Source: Thermoplasmatota archaeon (GTDB lineage Archaea > Thermoplasmatota > E2 > JACPAO01 > JAHFTW01). From it: a stretch of DNA of 13,887 nucleotides. Shown one piece after another: positions 6,048-12,734 of the stretch; position 1 is the stretch's first letter, and the number at the start of each line of letters is the position of its first letter. A program made the position numbers and the translations under genes. Below the pieces are notes generated by a model. It saw only the letters and a program-made list of their open reading frames with translations, did not search any database and was not told the origin of the DNA. Location: contig JANQNI010000096.1 of the NCBI GenBank assembly GCA_028289805.1, positions 1 through 13,887 of the forward strand, given 5' to 3'.

Positions 6048-6974
6048 TCAGGAAGGCACGCCGTGCGCTCCGTCGCTCGTGAACCTCCACCCCTCGTCGG
6101 GCAGGAGGTTGTAGAAGTTGTGGACGAACACCTCCGTCTCCTGCTCCAAGGTCAGGCCGCATCCGAAGGGGGCGACGTTGGGGACGCCGGAGGGCGGGGA
6201 CGGGGAGCGGCAGAGTTCGTGGGGGCCGCCGAAGAAGCGGAAGTTGAGCCCGGAGTCCATGATCACCGCCGCGTTTGCCTGCGCGGCCGTCTCGTTGAGG
6301 TAGGCGAGGGCGGGGCTGCCTTCGGTCTCGCGGTATCCGAGGTGGCTGTTGCTTCCCTGCGCGGTGATTTCCCAGATGAAGGCGCCGGCGGCGGGCTGGG
6401 TGGCCTCCCACACCAGTTCGCCCTGAATCCACTGGGGCACGCTCAGGTAGTCGACGCTGAAGATGCTCTGGTCGCCGATGGCGGACGCGACGGCGGAGTT
6501 CGTGGTGCAACCGACGCTGGTGGCGAAGATGGCGGCGCCGCAGGAGAGGCGTCCGGTGAAGAACAGGCCCTCGATGAAGGGGGCCGTGCCCGGCTCGTGC
6601 TCCATGAGGAGCTTCAGCACGGGGGGCTCGGAGACGCCGGCGATGACCTCCGTACTGCTCTGGACGGTGGTGAAGCCGGGCTTCTCGGCGTGCAGGAAGT
6701 AGGTGCCGGGCTCCAGGTCGCTGAACCCGAAGGCGCCGTTGTCGTTGGTCGTGGTGGAGAGGCCCAGGCTCTCGATGGCCACGGTGGCGCCGACGACGGG
6801 CGTGATGGCGGCGTCGATGACGACGCCCCGGACGACCCCCGTTTCGTCGGTCGCCTGGAGATCCAGGTCATCCAGCACGGGGTCCCCCTCCGGGACGGGC
6901 TGGGAGTCGTCCGCGCAGCCAGAGAGGGCCACGGCGACGATCAAGAAGGCGACGGGCACCGACAGAACACGCAT
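6048..6974 (-). CDS. Lipoprotein with carboxypeptidase-regulatory-like domain (paralog B of three)
   Basis: The product is 308 residues. MRVLSVPVAFLIVAVALSGC gives the signal and lipobox (LSGC, Cys20), followed by a short acidic linker. The beta-sandwich domain (VRGVVIDAAITPVVGATV, TTTNDNGAFGFSDLEPGTYFL, KPGFTTVQ) occupies about residues 46-112. The shared C-terminal region follows: Cys pair (LSCGAAIF, VGCT), PQWIQGELVWEATQ, and FYNLLPDEGWRFTSDG near the end. An extra Cys pair (ELCRSP ... FGCGL) sits before the last segment and could form a second disulfide. In the domain it is nearly colinear with paralogs A and C, so the three arose by tandem duplication. The ATG at 6974 is the first start before the signal sequence. 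Likely on the outer face of the membrane; function unknown. Confidence 0.86.
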   Translation of the reverse strand: MRVLSVPVAFLIVAVALSGCADDSQPVPEGDPVLDDLDLQATDETGVVRGVVIDAAITPVVGATVAIESLGLSTTTNDNGAFGFSDLEPGTYFLHAEKPGFTTVQSSTEVIAGVSEPPVLKLLMEHEPGTAPFIEGLFFTGRLSCGAAIFATSVGCTTNSAVASAIGDQSIFSVDYLSVPQWIQGELVWEATQPAAGAFIWEITAQGSNSHLGYRETEGSPALAYLNETAAQANAAVIMDSGLNFRFFGGPHELCRSPSPPSGVPNVAPFGCGLTLEQETEVFVHNFYNLLPDEGWRFTSDGAHGVPS

Positions 6975-6995
6975 GCCGGGGGAGCCGGCTCGGGG

Positions 6996-7004
6996 GTTGA
7001 AAAG
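6996..7004 (-). promoter_or_regulatory. TATA-like element for lipoprotein B
   Basis: The minus strand reads CTTTTCAAC, an A/T island in the 71-bp gap after lipoprotein C, centred about 26 nt upstream of the ATG at 6974. Confidence 0.5.
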
Positions 7005-7045
7005 GGTTGTTGGCACATGGTCGAAGCGGCGCCGCGCGGGGCCCC

Positions 7046-7951
7046 CTACTCTGGCAACGGGGGCAGACCGTCCTCCACGAACGTCCACCCCTCGTCGGGA
7101 GTGAAGCCGTAGAAGACGGTGGTGAACTGGGTGAAGCGTTGGTCGAAGGTGATCCCGAGGGCCTCCTGGCTTCCCTCGGCGGAGGCGCTGAAGACGCGCA
7201 CGATGAGGGGCGCCGTGTCGCCGAAGCCCGCCTCGGCGATGGTCGTCTCGTTGCTGGCGAGGGTGAGGGGGCTGGGACCGGTGGCGCGGGCGTCGCAGAA
7301 GAAGGGCGCGTTGGATTCGCACTCCCAGGAGTGGAGCAGTTGCAGGCTGTCGCCCAGGGGCTGGGTGCTCTCCCAGACCATCTCGGTCTGGACCCAGTCC
7401 GGCACACGGTCGAGTTCGTAATCGATGCGGGCCTCCTGGAGGCTCTGGCCGGTGGAGTCGAAGACGCTGCAGACGTTGTTGCCGTAGCTGACGAGGCCGG
7501 GCGCGGTGACGCGCGCGCTGCACTGCAGGAAGCCCTCGAAGGTGAAGGTCTGGAAGGAGGGCCGTGTGGTGGGGTCCGGCTCCAGGAGGACCTTGAGGAC
7601 GGGGGGCCGGTCGACGCCGGCCTCGACGTTGACGTTGGCCTGGGTGGTGGTGAAGCCGGGCTTGCTGATCTGGAGGAAATACGAGCCGGGCGCCAGGTCC
7701 TGGAAGCCGAACTCGCCGTCCGGGTCGGTCGTGGTGGACGCGCCGTCCTGGATGCGGACCTCGGCGTTGGGGACAGGGACGATGGCGGGGTCGATGACGA
7801 CGCCACGGATGACGCCGGTGGACTCGGTGGCCTCCAGTTCCTGCCCGAAGTCGTCCGCAGGCTCCGGCTCGGGGGGGTCCCCCGCGCAGCCAGCCAGCGC
7901 GGCGGCGAGGAGTGCAAGCGCCAGCAGCGGGACCCGGACCGTTCCGGCCAT
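7046..7951 (-). CDS. Lipoprotein with carboxypeptidase-regulatory-like domain (paralog C of three)
   Basis: The product is 301 residues. MAGTVRVPLLALALLAAALAGC has a lipobox (LAGC, Cys22) and an acidic linker. The regulatory-like beta-sandwich follows: IRGVVIDPAIVPVPNAEV, TTTDPDGEFGFQDLAPGSYFL, KPGFTTTQ. The shared C-terminal part has the Cys pair (LQCSAR ... NNVC), PDWVQTEMVWESTQ, an extra pair (WECES, FFCDA), and FYGFTPDEGWTFVEDG just before the end. It keeps the same order of motifs as A and B but is the most divergent in the middle. The start ATG at 7951 is clear: no in-frame ATG, GTG or TTG lies directly upstream. It is first of the lipoprotein trio in transcription order, 68 bp after the surface protein gene. 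Envelope-associated; function unknown. Confidence 0.85.
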   Translation of the reverse strand: MAGTVRVPLLALALLAAALAGCAGDPPEPEPADDFGQELEATESTGVIRGVVIDPAIVPVPNAEVRIQDGASTTTDPDGEFGFQDLAPGSYFLQISKPGFTTTQANVNVEAGVDRPPVLKVLLEPDPTTRPSFQTFTFEGFLQCSARVTAPGLVSYGNNVCSVFDSTGQSLQEARIDYELDRVPDWVQTEMVWESTQPLGDSLQLLHSWECESNAPFFCDARATGPSPLTLASNETTIAEAGFGDTAPLIVRVFSASAEGSQEALGITFDQRFTQFTTVFYGFTPDEGWTFVEDGLPPLPE

Positions 7952-7971
7952 GTCCGTCCCTGGGCTGTCGG

Positions 7972-7982
7972 GGGCATAGACC
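7972..7982 (-). promoter_or_regulatory. Weak TATA-like element for lipoprotein C
   Basis: The minus strand reads GGTCTATGCCC, centred about 26 nt upstream of the ATG at 7951. A stronger A5 run (8017-8021 read on the minus strand) lies further up and would imply a leader of about 40 nt; which is used cannot be decided from sequence. Confidence 0.3.
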
Positions 7983-8019
7983 CTGCGCGCGCGGGGAAGC
8001 GCCCCCGACGTAGGGGTTT

Positions 8020-9384
8020 TTATCCGAGGCGACGGCGGGCGACGGCGAGGGCTCCGAGTCCGGCCACGAGCGCGGCCAGGGGGACGCCCGGGGACTCGCG
8101 CTGCGTGCTCTGGGGCGTGGCGCACTCCTCGACGCCGTCGGCGCCCTGGACGCACGTGGTCTTGGCGTCGTCGCCGATGCGGAAGTGCGCGACGGCGACG
8201 GTCTCACTGGACTCCTGGTCGTTCTGGACGCGCAGGGTGACGGTGTAGTCGCCGGCGGGGGCGCCCTCGGCCTTGTAGGGCCAGACGTAGGAGGCGCTGA
8301 GGGCCTCCGTGTGGTGGTCGTGGCCGTTGACGATGTCGCCGCCGGTGGGGCTGCCGAAGTAGACCAGGTCGAGGGCGCGGGGAACGGTGGGGCCCTCGAC
8401 GGCGACGGTGTAGCCGCCGACCTCGTGCTCGGCGTCGCCGCGCACGTCGTAGTTGCCCCAGGGGCTGTTGGCGCTGGTGTGGATGACCAGGTCGTCGCCG
8501 ATGAACTGCGGGTGCAGGGCCTCGATGCGGATGGGTTCCAGGACGGTCCAGGTGAAGTGGGGGCGGTGGCCGGGGCTGCTGTGCAGGCGGACGGTGTTGG
8601 GCATGAACGACTGCTGGGCGGCGGGGTCATCGCAGGTACCGTTGGCGACGAACAGGTCGACGCGGAGGTTGTAGGACTCGGCTGCCGTGATCTGGGGGCT
8701 GCGGCCGGGGTCCTCGAAGGGAAGCTCCAGGTGGAACGCGTAGACGTGCTTGGTGGTGCCGTCCTGGGCGACGGGCGTGTACGTGACCTGCGCGTGGTCG
8801 GGGGTGGCGGGACCGGCCAGCAGCGCGGGTTCGGTCTGGGCCTGGGCGATGACGCGGCCGGTGTTCATGCTGGCGTGGTCGACGCTGATTTCGTCCCCCT
8901 CGCGCAGGGTGGCGCGCAGGACGACGTTGGGCACGGCGGCGGGGACCTGGTTGACGTCGGTGCCGTCGCCGCTGGAGAGTTGGCTCTCGACGTACCAGGT
9001 CAGGCGGACGGGCTGGCTGGTGTCGAAGTCGATGTCGTAGCTGAGGCCGCGCTCGGGGTGGAAGCGGGGTTTGCCCCCCAGGTCCACGTCGTACTGGACG
9101 TAGCCTGGGCTGCTGTAGGAGTACCAGGTGTGGTGGTCGCCGCGGGCGATGCCCGGGACGGGCTCGGGGACGCAGGTGTTGGTGGCCGTGGCGACGCCCT
9201 TGCCCTGGCTCACGCCGTAGCGGTCGTCGGGCAGCTGGGTGTTGACGGGGAAGTCGGTCGGGACGCCCAGGTGGACGTACATGGTGGTCTCCGCGGGGTC
9301 GGCCCGCTGGATGCCGGGTTCTTGGGCGGAGACGGTGGAGAGCAGGAGCAGGGCGGACAATGCGAAGGGGACCCACGAACGCAT
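8020..9384 (-). CDS. Surface protein with PGF-CTERM-like anchor (paralog 2 of two)
   Basis: The product is 454 residues. The N-terminal signal MRSWVPFALSALLLLSTVSA should be cut before QEP. The C-terminus is tripartite: SPGV at 431-434, a hydrophobic helix and an RRR cluster at the very end, matching archaeosortase-type PGF-CTERM signals with Val in place of Phe. The ectodomain shares long motifs with the next gene: NTQLPDDRYG, HHTWYSYSSPGYVQYDVD, HPERG, PQFIGDDLVIHTSANSPWGNYDVRGD, and a His-rich GHDHHTEA followed by YVWPYK and VQNDQESSETVAVAHFRIG. These suggest beta-sandwich domains, with the clustered His possibly binding metal (inference). I do not recognise a named family. It is second in the surface pair, with a good TATA box about 26 nt upstream of the ATG at 9384. 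Confidence 0.85.
   Translation of the reverse strand: MRSWVPFALSALLLLSTVSAQEPGIQRADPAETTMYVHLGVPTDFPVNTQLPDDRYGVSQGKGVATATNTCVPEPVPGIARGDHHTWYSYSSPGYVQYDVDLGGKPRFHPERGLSYDIDFDTSQPVRLTWYVESQLSSGDGTDVNQVPAAVPNVVLRATLREGDEISVDHASMNTGRVIAQAQTEPALLAGPATPDHAQVTYTPVAQDGTTKHVYAFHLELPFEDPGRSPQITAAESYNLRVDLFVANGTCDDPAAQQSFMPNTVRLHSSPGHRPHFTWTVLEPIRIEALHPQFIGDDLVIHTSANSPWGNYDVRGDAEHEVGGYTVAVEGPTVPRALDLVYFGSPTGGDIVNGHDHHTEALSASYVWPYKAEGAPAGDYTVTLRVQNDQESSETVAVAHFRIGDDAKTTCVQGADGVEECATPQSTQRESPGVPLAALVAGLGALAVARRRLG
8305..8322 (-). other. Conserved HDHHTE motif in surface paralog 2
   Basis: These 18 bases encode His-Asp-His-His-Thr-Glu, identical in the neighbouring paralog (9833-9850) although the flanking residues differ (GN before it here, HE there). 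Dense His/Asp/Glu conserved in an extracellular domain is consistent with a metal site, but no fold is recognised. Confidence 0.6.
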
Positions 9385-9403
9385 GTGGGGAAAGCCACAG
9401 CGG

Positions 9404-9413
9404 GAGTTTATAG
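9404..9413 (-). promoter_or_regulatory. TATA box for surface paralog 2
   Basis: The minus strand reads CTATAAACTC, the clearest TATA box in the window, centred 25-26 nt upstream of the ATG at 9384. This strongly supports leaderless initiation and the chosen start. Confidence 0.75.
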
Positions 9414-9470
9414 AGGCGCTGGACGCGTCGGACAATTCACGAAACGACCACGCGCGGGCGCTGGGCAGCC

Positions 9471-9510
9471 AAGGGGAGAGGAACAAGAAGGGAGGAGGAA
9501 GGAGAAGAAG
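9471..9510 (-). terminator. Long pyrimidine tract after surface paralog 1
   Basis: The plus strand is almost pure purine for 40 bases (one C), so the minus-strand transcript is a C/U run with several UU pairs, beginning about 17 nt past the stop at 9527. This resembles archaeal pyrimidine-rich termination sites. It lies well upstream of the next gene's TATA box, so the two surface genes are probably separate transcripts. Confidence 0.5.
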
Positions 9511-9526
9511 ACGGGGTGGGACCGCC

Positions 9527-10936
9527 TTACAGGGCGCGGCGACGCAGGGCGACGAGGGCCGCACCCAGGACGCCGAGCAGGGCGACGAAGCCGACGCCGG
9601 GACTGTCCTCGGTGGGCGCGGCGCCGTCCTCCTGGATGCTCTCCTCGCAGTCGGAGGAGTCGCCGCTGGCCTGGTTGCCGCAGCCGACGATCTTGCCGCT
9701 GCCGATCTCGAACTGGGCGACGGCGACGGCCTCGGCGCTCTCCTGGTCGTTCTTGGCCGTGAAGACGGCCGTGTAGAGGCCGTCTTGGGCGCCGTCGACC
9801 TTGTACTCCCAGACCCACGTGGCGTCCACCGCCTCCGTGTGGTGGTCGTGTTCGTGGGTGCGGGCCGTCAGGGCGACGCGGTTCAGGGTCACGGGGATGC
9901 TGGGGCCGGTCAGTTCCAGCTCGAGGCCGCCCGCGGACTCGCTCTCCTGGTCGCCGCGCACGTCGTAGTTGCCCCAGGGGCTGTTGGTGGACGTGTGGAC
10001 CACCAGGTCGTCGCCGATGAACTGCGGGTGCAGGTACTCGATGCGCAGGGGGTTGAAGGCGTTCCAGGTGAACTGGGGCCGGAACTCGGGGCTGGTGTGG
10101 ACGCGCAGGTAGTCCGGCAGCAGGTACCCGGACTCGTCGGCCTGGGGGTCGCTGCAGGTGTTGAGGGGGTCCTGGATGAAGAGGTCCACGCGGACGTTGT
10201 AGGACTCCTCGGCGTCGATGGTGCCCTTCTGGTAGTCGAGCTTGGCGTTGAACGCGTAGATGGGGGCGCCGTTGTCGGCCGAGCCGACGAAGGTGACGTC
10301 CTCGCTCTGCGTGTTCTCGCCCATCAGGTCCGCGGGGGCGGTCTGGCCCTGGGCGATGATCTCGCCCGTGTTGAAGGCGGTGTGGCCGGGGCTGATCTCG
10401 TCGCCCTGGCGGATGGTGGCGCGCATGACGACCTGGGGAACGGGGGGGCTGGCCTGGTGCATGGGCACGCCGTCGCTGTCGCCGCCGGTGATCTGGCCCT
10501 GCATGTACCAGGTGAAGTCGACGGGGACGCTCTGGTCCATCTCCACGTCGAAGCTGATGCCGCGCTCGGGGTGGTAGCGGGGCTCGCCGCCCTGGTCCAC
10601 GTCGTACTGGACGTAGCCGGGGCTGCTGAAGCCGTAGTAGGTGTGGTGGGTGTCACTGCCCAACGTGGTGGTTCCAGCGGGTGCATCGACGCAACCCTGG
10701 CTGTGGGTGGCGAGGCCGACGGGCACGGAGGAGCCGTAGCGGTCGTCGGGGAGCTGCGTGTTGATGGGGACGTCCTGGAGGCCGTTGATGTGGAAGTACA
10801 TCGTGACCGGCGTGGAGACGTCGGGGTTGTAGATGCCCGGAGCCAGGTTGTCCTGGGCGACGGCGCCGGTGGCGCCGAACACCAGGATGCCGAAGCTCAG
10901 AAGGCTCAGGATTCGAGAGCTGACCATGGTGACCAT
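9527..10936 (-). CDS. Surface protein with PGF-CTERM-like anchor (paralog 1 of two)
   Basis: The product is 469 residues from the ATG at 10936; a second ATG at 10927 is possible, but the TTAAGGAAT box lies about 24 nt above the first. The signal peptide probably ends at AVA (residue 27) before QDN. The tail is SPGV (445-448), a hydrophobic helix and RRR, the PGF-CTERM-like layout, so archaeosortase-type processing and lipid attachment is expected. The ectodomain is a paralog of the next gene: INTQLPDDRYG, HHTYYGFSSPGYVQYDVD, YHPERG, LHPQFIGDDLVVHTSTNSPW then GNYDVRGD, HDHHTEA, WVWEYK and AKNDQESAEAVAVAQFEIG. Before the anchor is a Cys- and acid-rich spacer (GCGNQASGDSSDCEES), perhaps a wall-spanning stalk. 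Function unknown; an S-layer-associated or ligand-binding envelope protein is plausible. Confidence 0.85.
   Translation of the reverse strand: MVTMVSSRILSLLSFGILVFGATGAVAQDNLAPGIYNPDVSTPVTMYFHINGLQDVPINTQLPDDRYGSSVPVGLATHSQGCVDAPAGTTTLGSDTHHTYYGFSSPGYVQYDVDQGGEPRYHPERGISFDVEMDQSVPVDFTWYMQGQITGGDSDGVPMHQASPPVPQVVMRATIRQGDEISPGHTAFNTGEIIAQGQTAPADLMGENTQSEDVTFVGSADNGAPIYAFNAKLDYQKGTIDAEESYNVRVDLFIQDPLNTCSDPQADESGYLLPDYLRVHTSPEFRPQFTWNAFNPLRIEYLHPQFIGDDLVVHTSTNSPWGNYDVRGDQESESAGGLELELTGPSIPVTLNRVALTARTHEHDHHTEAVDATWVWEYKVDGAQDGLYTAVFTAKNDQESAEAVAVAQFEIGSGKIVGCGNQASGDSSDCEESIQEDGAAPTEDSPGVGFVALLGVLGAALVALRRRAL
9833..9850 (-). other. Conserved HDHHTE motif in surface paralog 1
   Basis: These bases encode the same His-Asp-His-His-Thr-Glu as 8305-8322 in the paralog. 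Here it is preceded by His-Glu, extending the His/acid cluster to HEHDHHTE. Confidence 0.6.
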
Positions 10937-10953
10937 CTGCCGACCACACCAGG

Positions 10954-10965
10954 GATTCCTTAACC
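10954..10965 (-). promoter_or_regulatory. TATA-like element for surface paralog 1
   Basis: The minus strand reads GGTTAAGGAATC, about 24 nt upstream of the ATG at 10936. It overlaps the edge of an inverted repeat (10962-11011). Confidence 0.55.
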
Positions 10966-11011
10966 CTTGTGGCACTGAGGGCGAAGTCTCAGGGGCCTTG
11001 GCAAAAGGGTT
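10962..11011. repeat. Imperfect stem-loop upstream of surface paralog 1
   Basis: AACCCTT (10962-10968) pairs with AAGGGTT (11005-11011). Inside it, GGC-A-CTGAG (10971-10979) pairs with CTCAG-GG-GCC (10988-10997). The structure covers the upstream edge of the promoter and may be an operator or an RNA element. The remaining bases to 11204 hold no gene I can support and no tRNA-like sequence. Confidence 0.35.
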
Positions 11012-11204
11012 GGCGGTCCGGGAATCCGGGGAATCGGGGAGGAGGGGGCGTGGGCCCGGACGCATCGCATCCCGGCCCGGCGGGGACCGAGCCATGCAGC
11101 GTTCGGGGGCGACAGGGGCCCGCACGCGACGCACGGAGGCAGGTCCGCGGCGCCCCGCACGCGGCACCGGGCCGCGGCCGGAACGCCAAGAGCGCGCGTA
11201 GGCC

Positions 11205-12674
11205 CTACCCCTTCACCACCCCGAGCGGCCGCAACCGCGCCGCCTTGCGCGCCAACCCGGCCAGCTCGACGCTCTCGACCACCTCGCTGACGTCCTTGTA
11301 CGCGCCCGGCGCCTCCTCGGCGGCGACGTTGCTGGCGGTGGCGCGCACGACGATGCCGGACTCGTCCCAGAGCTTCTGGATCAGTTCCTGGCCGTCGAAC
11401 ATGCGCTTGGCGGCGTTGCGGCTGAGGCGGCGGCCGGCGCCGTGGCAGCAGGAGCCGAACGTCTCCTGCTGCGCCCCCGCGCTGGCAGCCAGCAGGAAGC
11501 TCATGCGGCCCATGTCGCCGGGCACCAGCACCGGCTGGCCGGCGTCGCGGTAGCGCTCGGGCAGGTCGGGGTGGCCGGGGCCGTAGGCGCGGGTGGCGCC
11601 CTTGCGGTGGACGCAGAGCCGTCGCTTCGGGCCCTTGGGCGCGCCGGGCAGCGTGTGGTCCTCGAACTTGGCGATGTTGTGGCACACGTCGTAGACGGTG
11701 CCGACCTCGGCGTCGCCGTAGAGGCGGTCGAGGGCGTCGCGGGCGCGGGCGGCGAGGATGGAGCGGTTGACGAAGGCGAAGTTGGCGGCGGCGGCCATGG
11801 CGCCGAGGTATTCCTGGGCCTCCCGGCTGTGCAGGGGGGCGCAGGCGAGTTGGCGGTCGACGAGGTCGATGCCGTGCTTCGCGGCGCTGCCCTGGAGGGC
11901 CTGGACGTGGTCCTGGCAGACCTGGTGGCCGAGGCCGCGGCTGCCGGTGTGGATCATGACGAGCACCTGGCCGGGGCGCACGCCGTAGGCCTTGCAGGCG
12001 GCCTCGTCGTAGGTCTCGTCGACGTACTGCACCTCCAGGAAGTGGTTGCCGCTGCCGAGGCTGCCGAGGCTGCGCTGGCCGCGCACGCGGGCGCGCTCCG
12101 AGACGTGCTCCGGCTCGGCGCCCTCGATGCGGCCGTGCTCCTCGATGGCCTCCCGGTCGCGGGCGTCGAGGATGCCCTGGGAGACCGCCCAGCCGGCGCC
12201 CTCGGCCATGACGTCGTCGAGGGCGGACTTCTGGACGCCACTGCCGCGGCTTCCGAGGCCGGCGGGCACGGCGTCGAAGAGGACGTCGACGGTCTCGCGC
12301 AGGCGGGGCCGCACGTCGTCCACGGAGAGTCCGGTGCGCAGGAGGCGGACGCCGCAGTTGATGTCGAAGCCGACGCCCCCGGGGCTCACGACGCCGTCCG
12401 CGTCGGGGTCGAAGGCGGCGACGCCGCCGATGGGGAAGCCGTAGCCCCAGTGGATGTCCGGCATGGCGAGGCTCGCCCCCACGATGCCGGGCAGGCTGGC
12501 GACGTTGGCGACCTGCTCGGGGGCCAGGTCGTCGGCGATGTGCTCCAGGAGGGTGGGGCTGGCGACGATGCGGCCGGGGACGTTCATCTCCAGGTCGCCG
12601 TTCTGGCCCCGGTAGTCGGAGGGAATCTCGTACGTCGCCTCGCCGACTTGGCGGAGGGGGCCTTCCCAGGGCAC
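11205..12674 (-). CDS. rtcB: tRNA-splicing ligase RtcB
   Basis: The product is 489 residues, full length and intein-free. RtcB joins a 3'-phosphate (or 2',3'-cyclic phosphate) to a 5'-OH using GTP and divalent metal, in tRNA splicing and RNA repair. Expected residues are all present, by correspondence with the Pyrococcus enzyme: metal ligands Asp104 and Cys107 (GVGFDINCGVR), His211 (LGSGNHFLEV), His242 (IHTGSRGLGH) and His332 (CHNIAKFE); the GTP-binding HRKGATRAYGPG at 356-367; the guanylated catalytic His411 in GSCCHGAGR; and the terminal Lys in GVVKG. The GTG start at 12674 fits the family N-terminus (short lead, then TYEIP and VPGRIVA). A small lipoprotein gene sits between it and archease on the same strand. 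A weak A/T patch (CTGAACAG) lies about 26 nt upstream. Confidence 0.97.
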   Translation of the reverse strand: MPWEGPLRQVGEATYEIPSDYRGQNGDLEMNVPGRIVASPTLLEHIADDLAPEQVANVASLPGIVGASLAMPDIHWGYGFPIGGVAAFDPDADGVVSPGGVGFDINCGVRLLRTGLSVDDVRPRLRETVDVLFDAVPAGLGSRGSGVQKSALDDVMAEGAGWAVSQGILDARDREAIEEHGRIEGAEPEHVSERARVRGQRSLGSLGSGNHFLEVQYVDETYDEAACKAYGVRPGQVLVMIHTGSRGLGHQVCQDHVQALQGSAAKHGIDLVDRQLACAPLHSREAQEYLGAMAAAANFAFVNRSILAARARDALDRLYGDAEVGTVYDVCHNIAKFEDHTLPGAPKGPKRRLCVHRKGATRAYGPGHPDLPERYRDAGQPVLVPGDMGRMSFLLAASAGAQQETFGSCCHGAGRRLSRNAAKRMFDGQELIQKLWDESGIVVRATASNVAAEEAPGAYKDVSEVVESVELAGLARKAARLRPLGVVKG

Positions 12675-12687
12675 GTCGGCGCCGACG
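12674..12687. repeat. Perfect 14-bp palindrome at the rtcB start
   Basis: CGTCGGCGCCGACG is self-complementary and abuts the GTG start codon, sharing its first base. It is wholly GC-biased, so chance is a serious alternative; if functional it would cover the predicted transcription start. Confidence 0.35.
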
Positions 12688-12734
12688 GGGCGGGGCTGTT
12701 CAGGCTTTGCCCTCAGACCGGGCCTGCACGCGGG

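Noticed and set aside
8002..8021. Hairpin plus T5 resembling an intrinsic terminator on the plus strand
   Set aside because: No plus-strand gene ends here. On the minus strand, where the genes are, the A5 precedes a short hairpin and is not a terminator layout; it may be a promoter element instead.
6048..8630. An 860-codon minus-strand frame suggesting a fusion of lipoprotein B with upstream sequence
   Set aside because: Only the part from 6974 onward has signal peptide and domains. The upstream part is off-frame translation of lipoprotein C and surface paralog 2, rich in Pro, Arg, Ser and Thr.
10989..11189. A 66-codon minus-strand frame in the gap after rtcB
   Set aside because: Arg/Pro/Cys-rich with no hydrophobic or domain pattern and no A/T patch upstream; I treat the gap as non-coding.
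11012..11204. tRNA or other structured RNA gene in the gap after rtcB
   Set aside because: No T-loop (GGTTCGAATCC-like), no paired acceptor arms and no recognisable RNA family; GC-rich repeats such as GGAATCCGGGG/GGAATCGGGG seem incidental.
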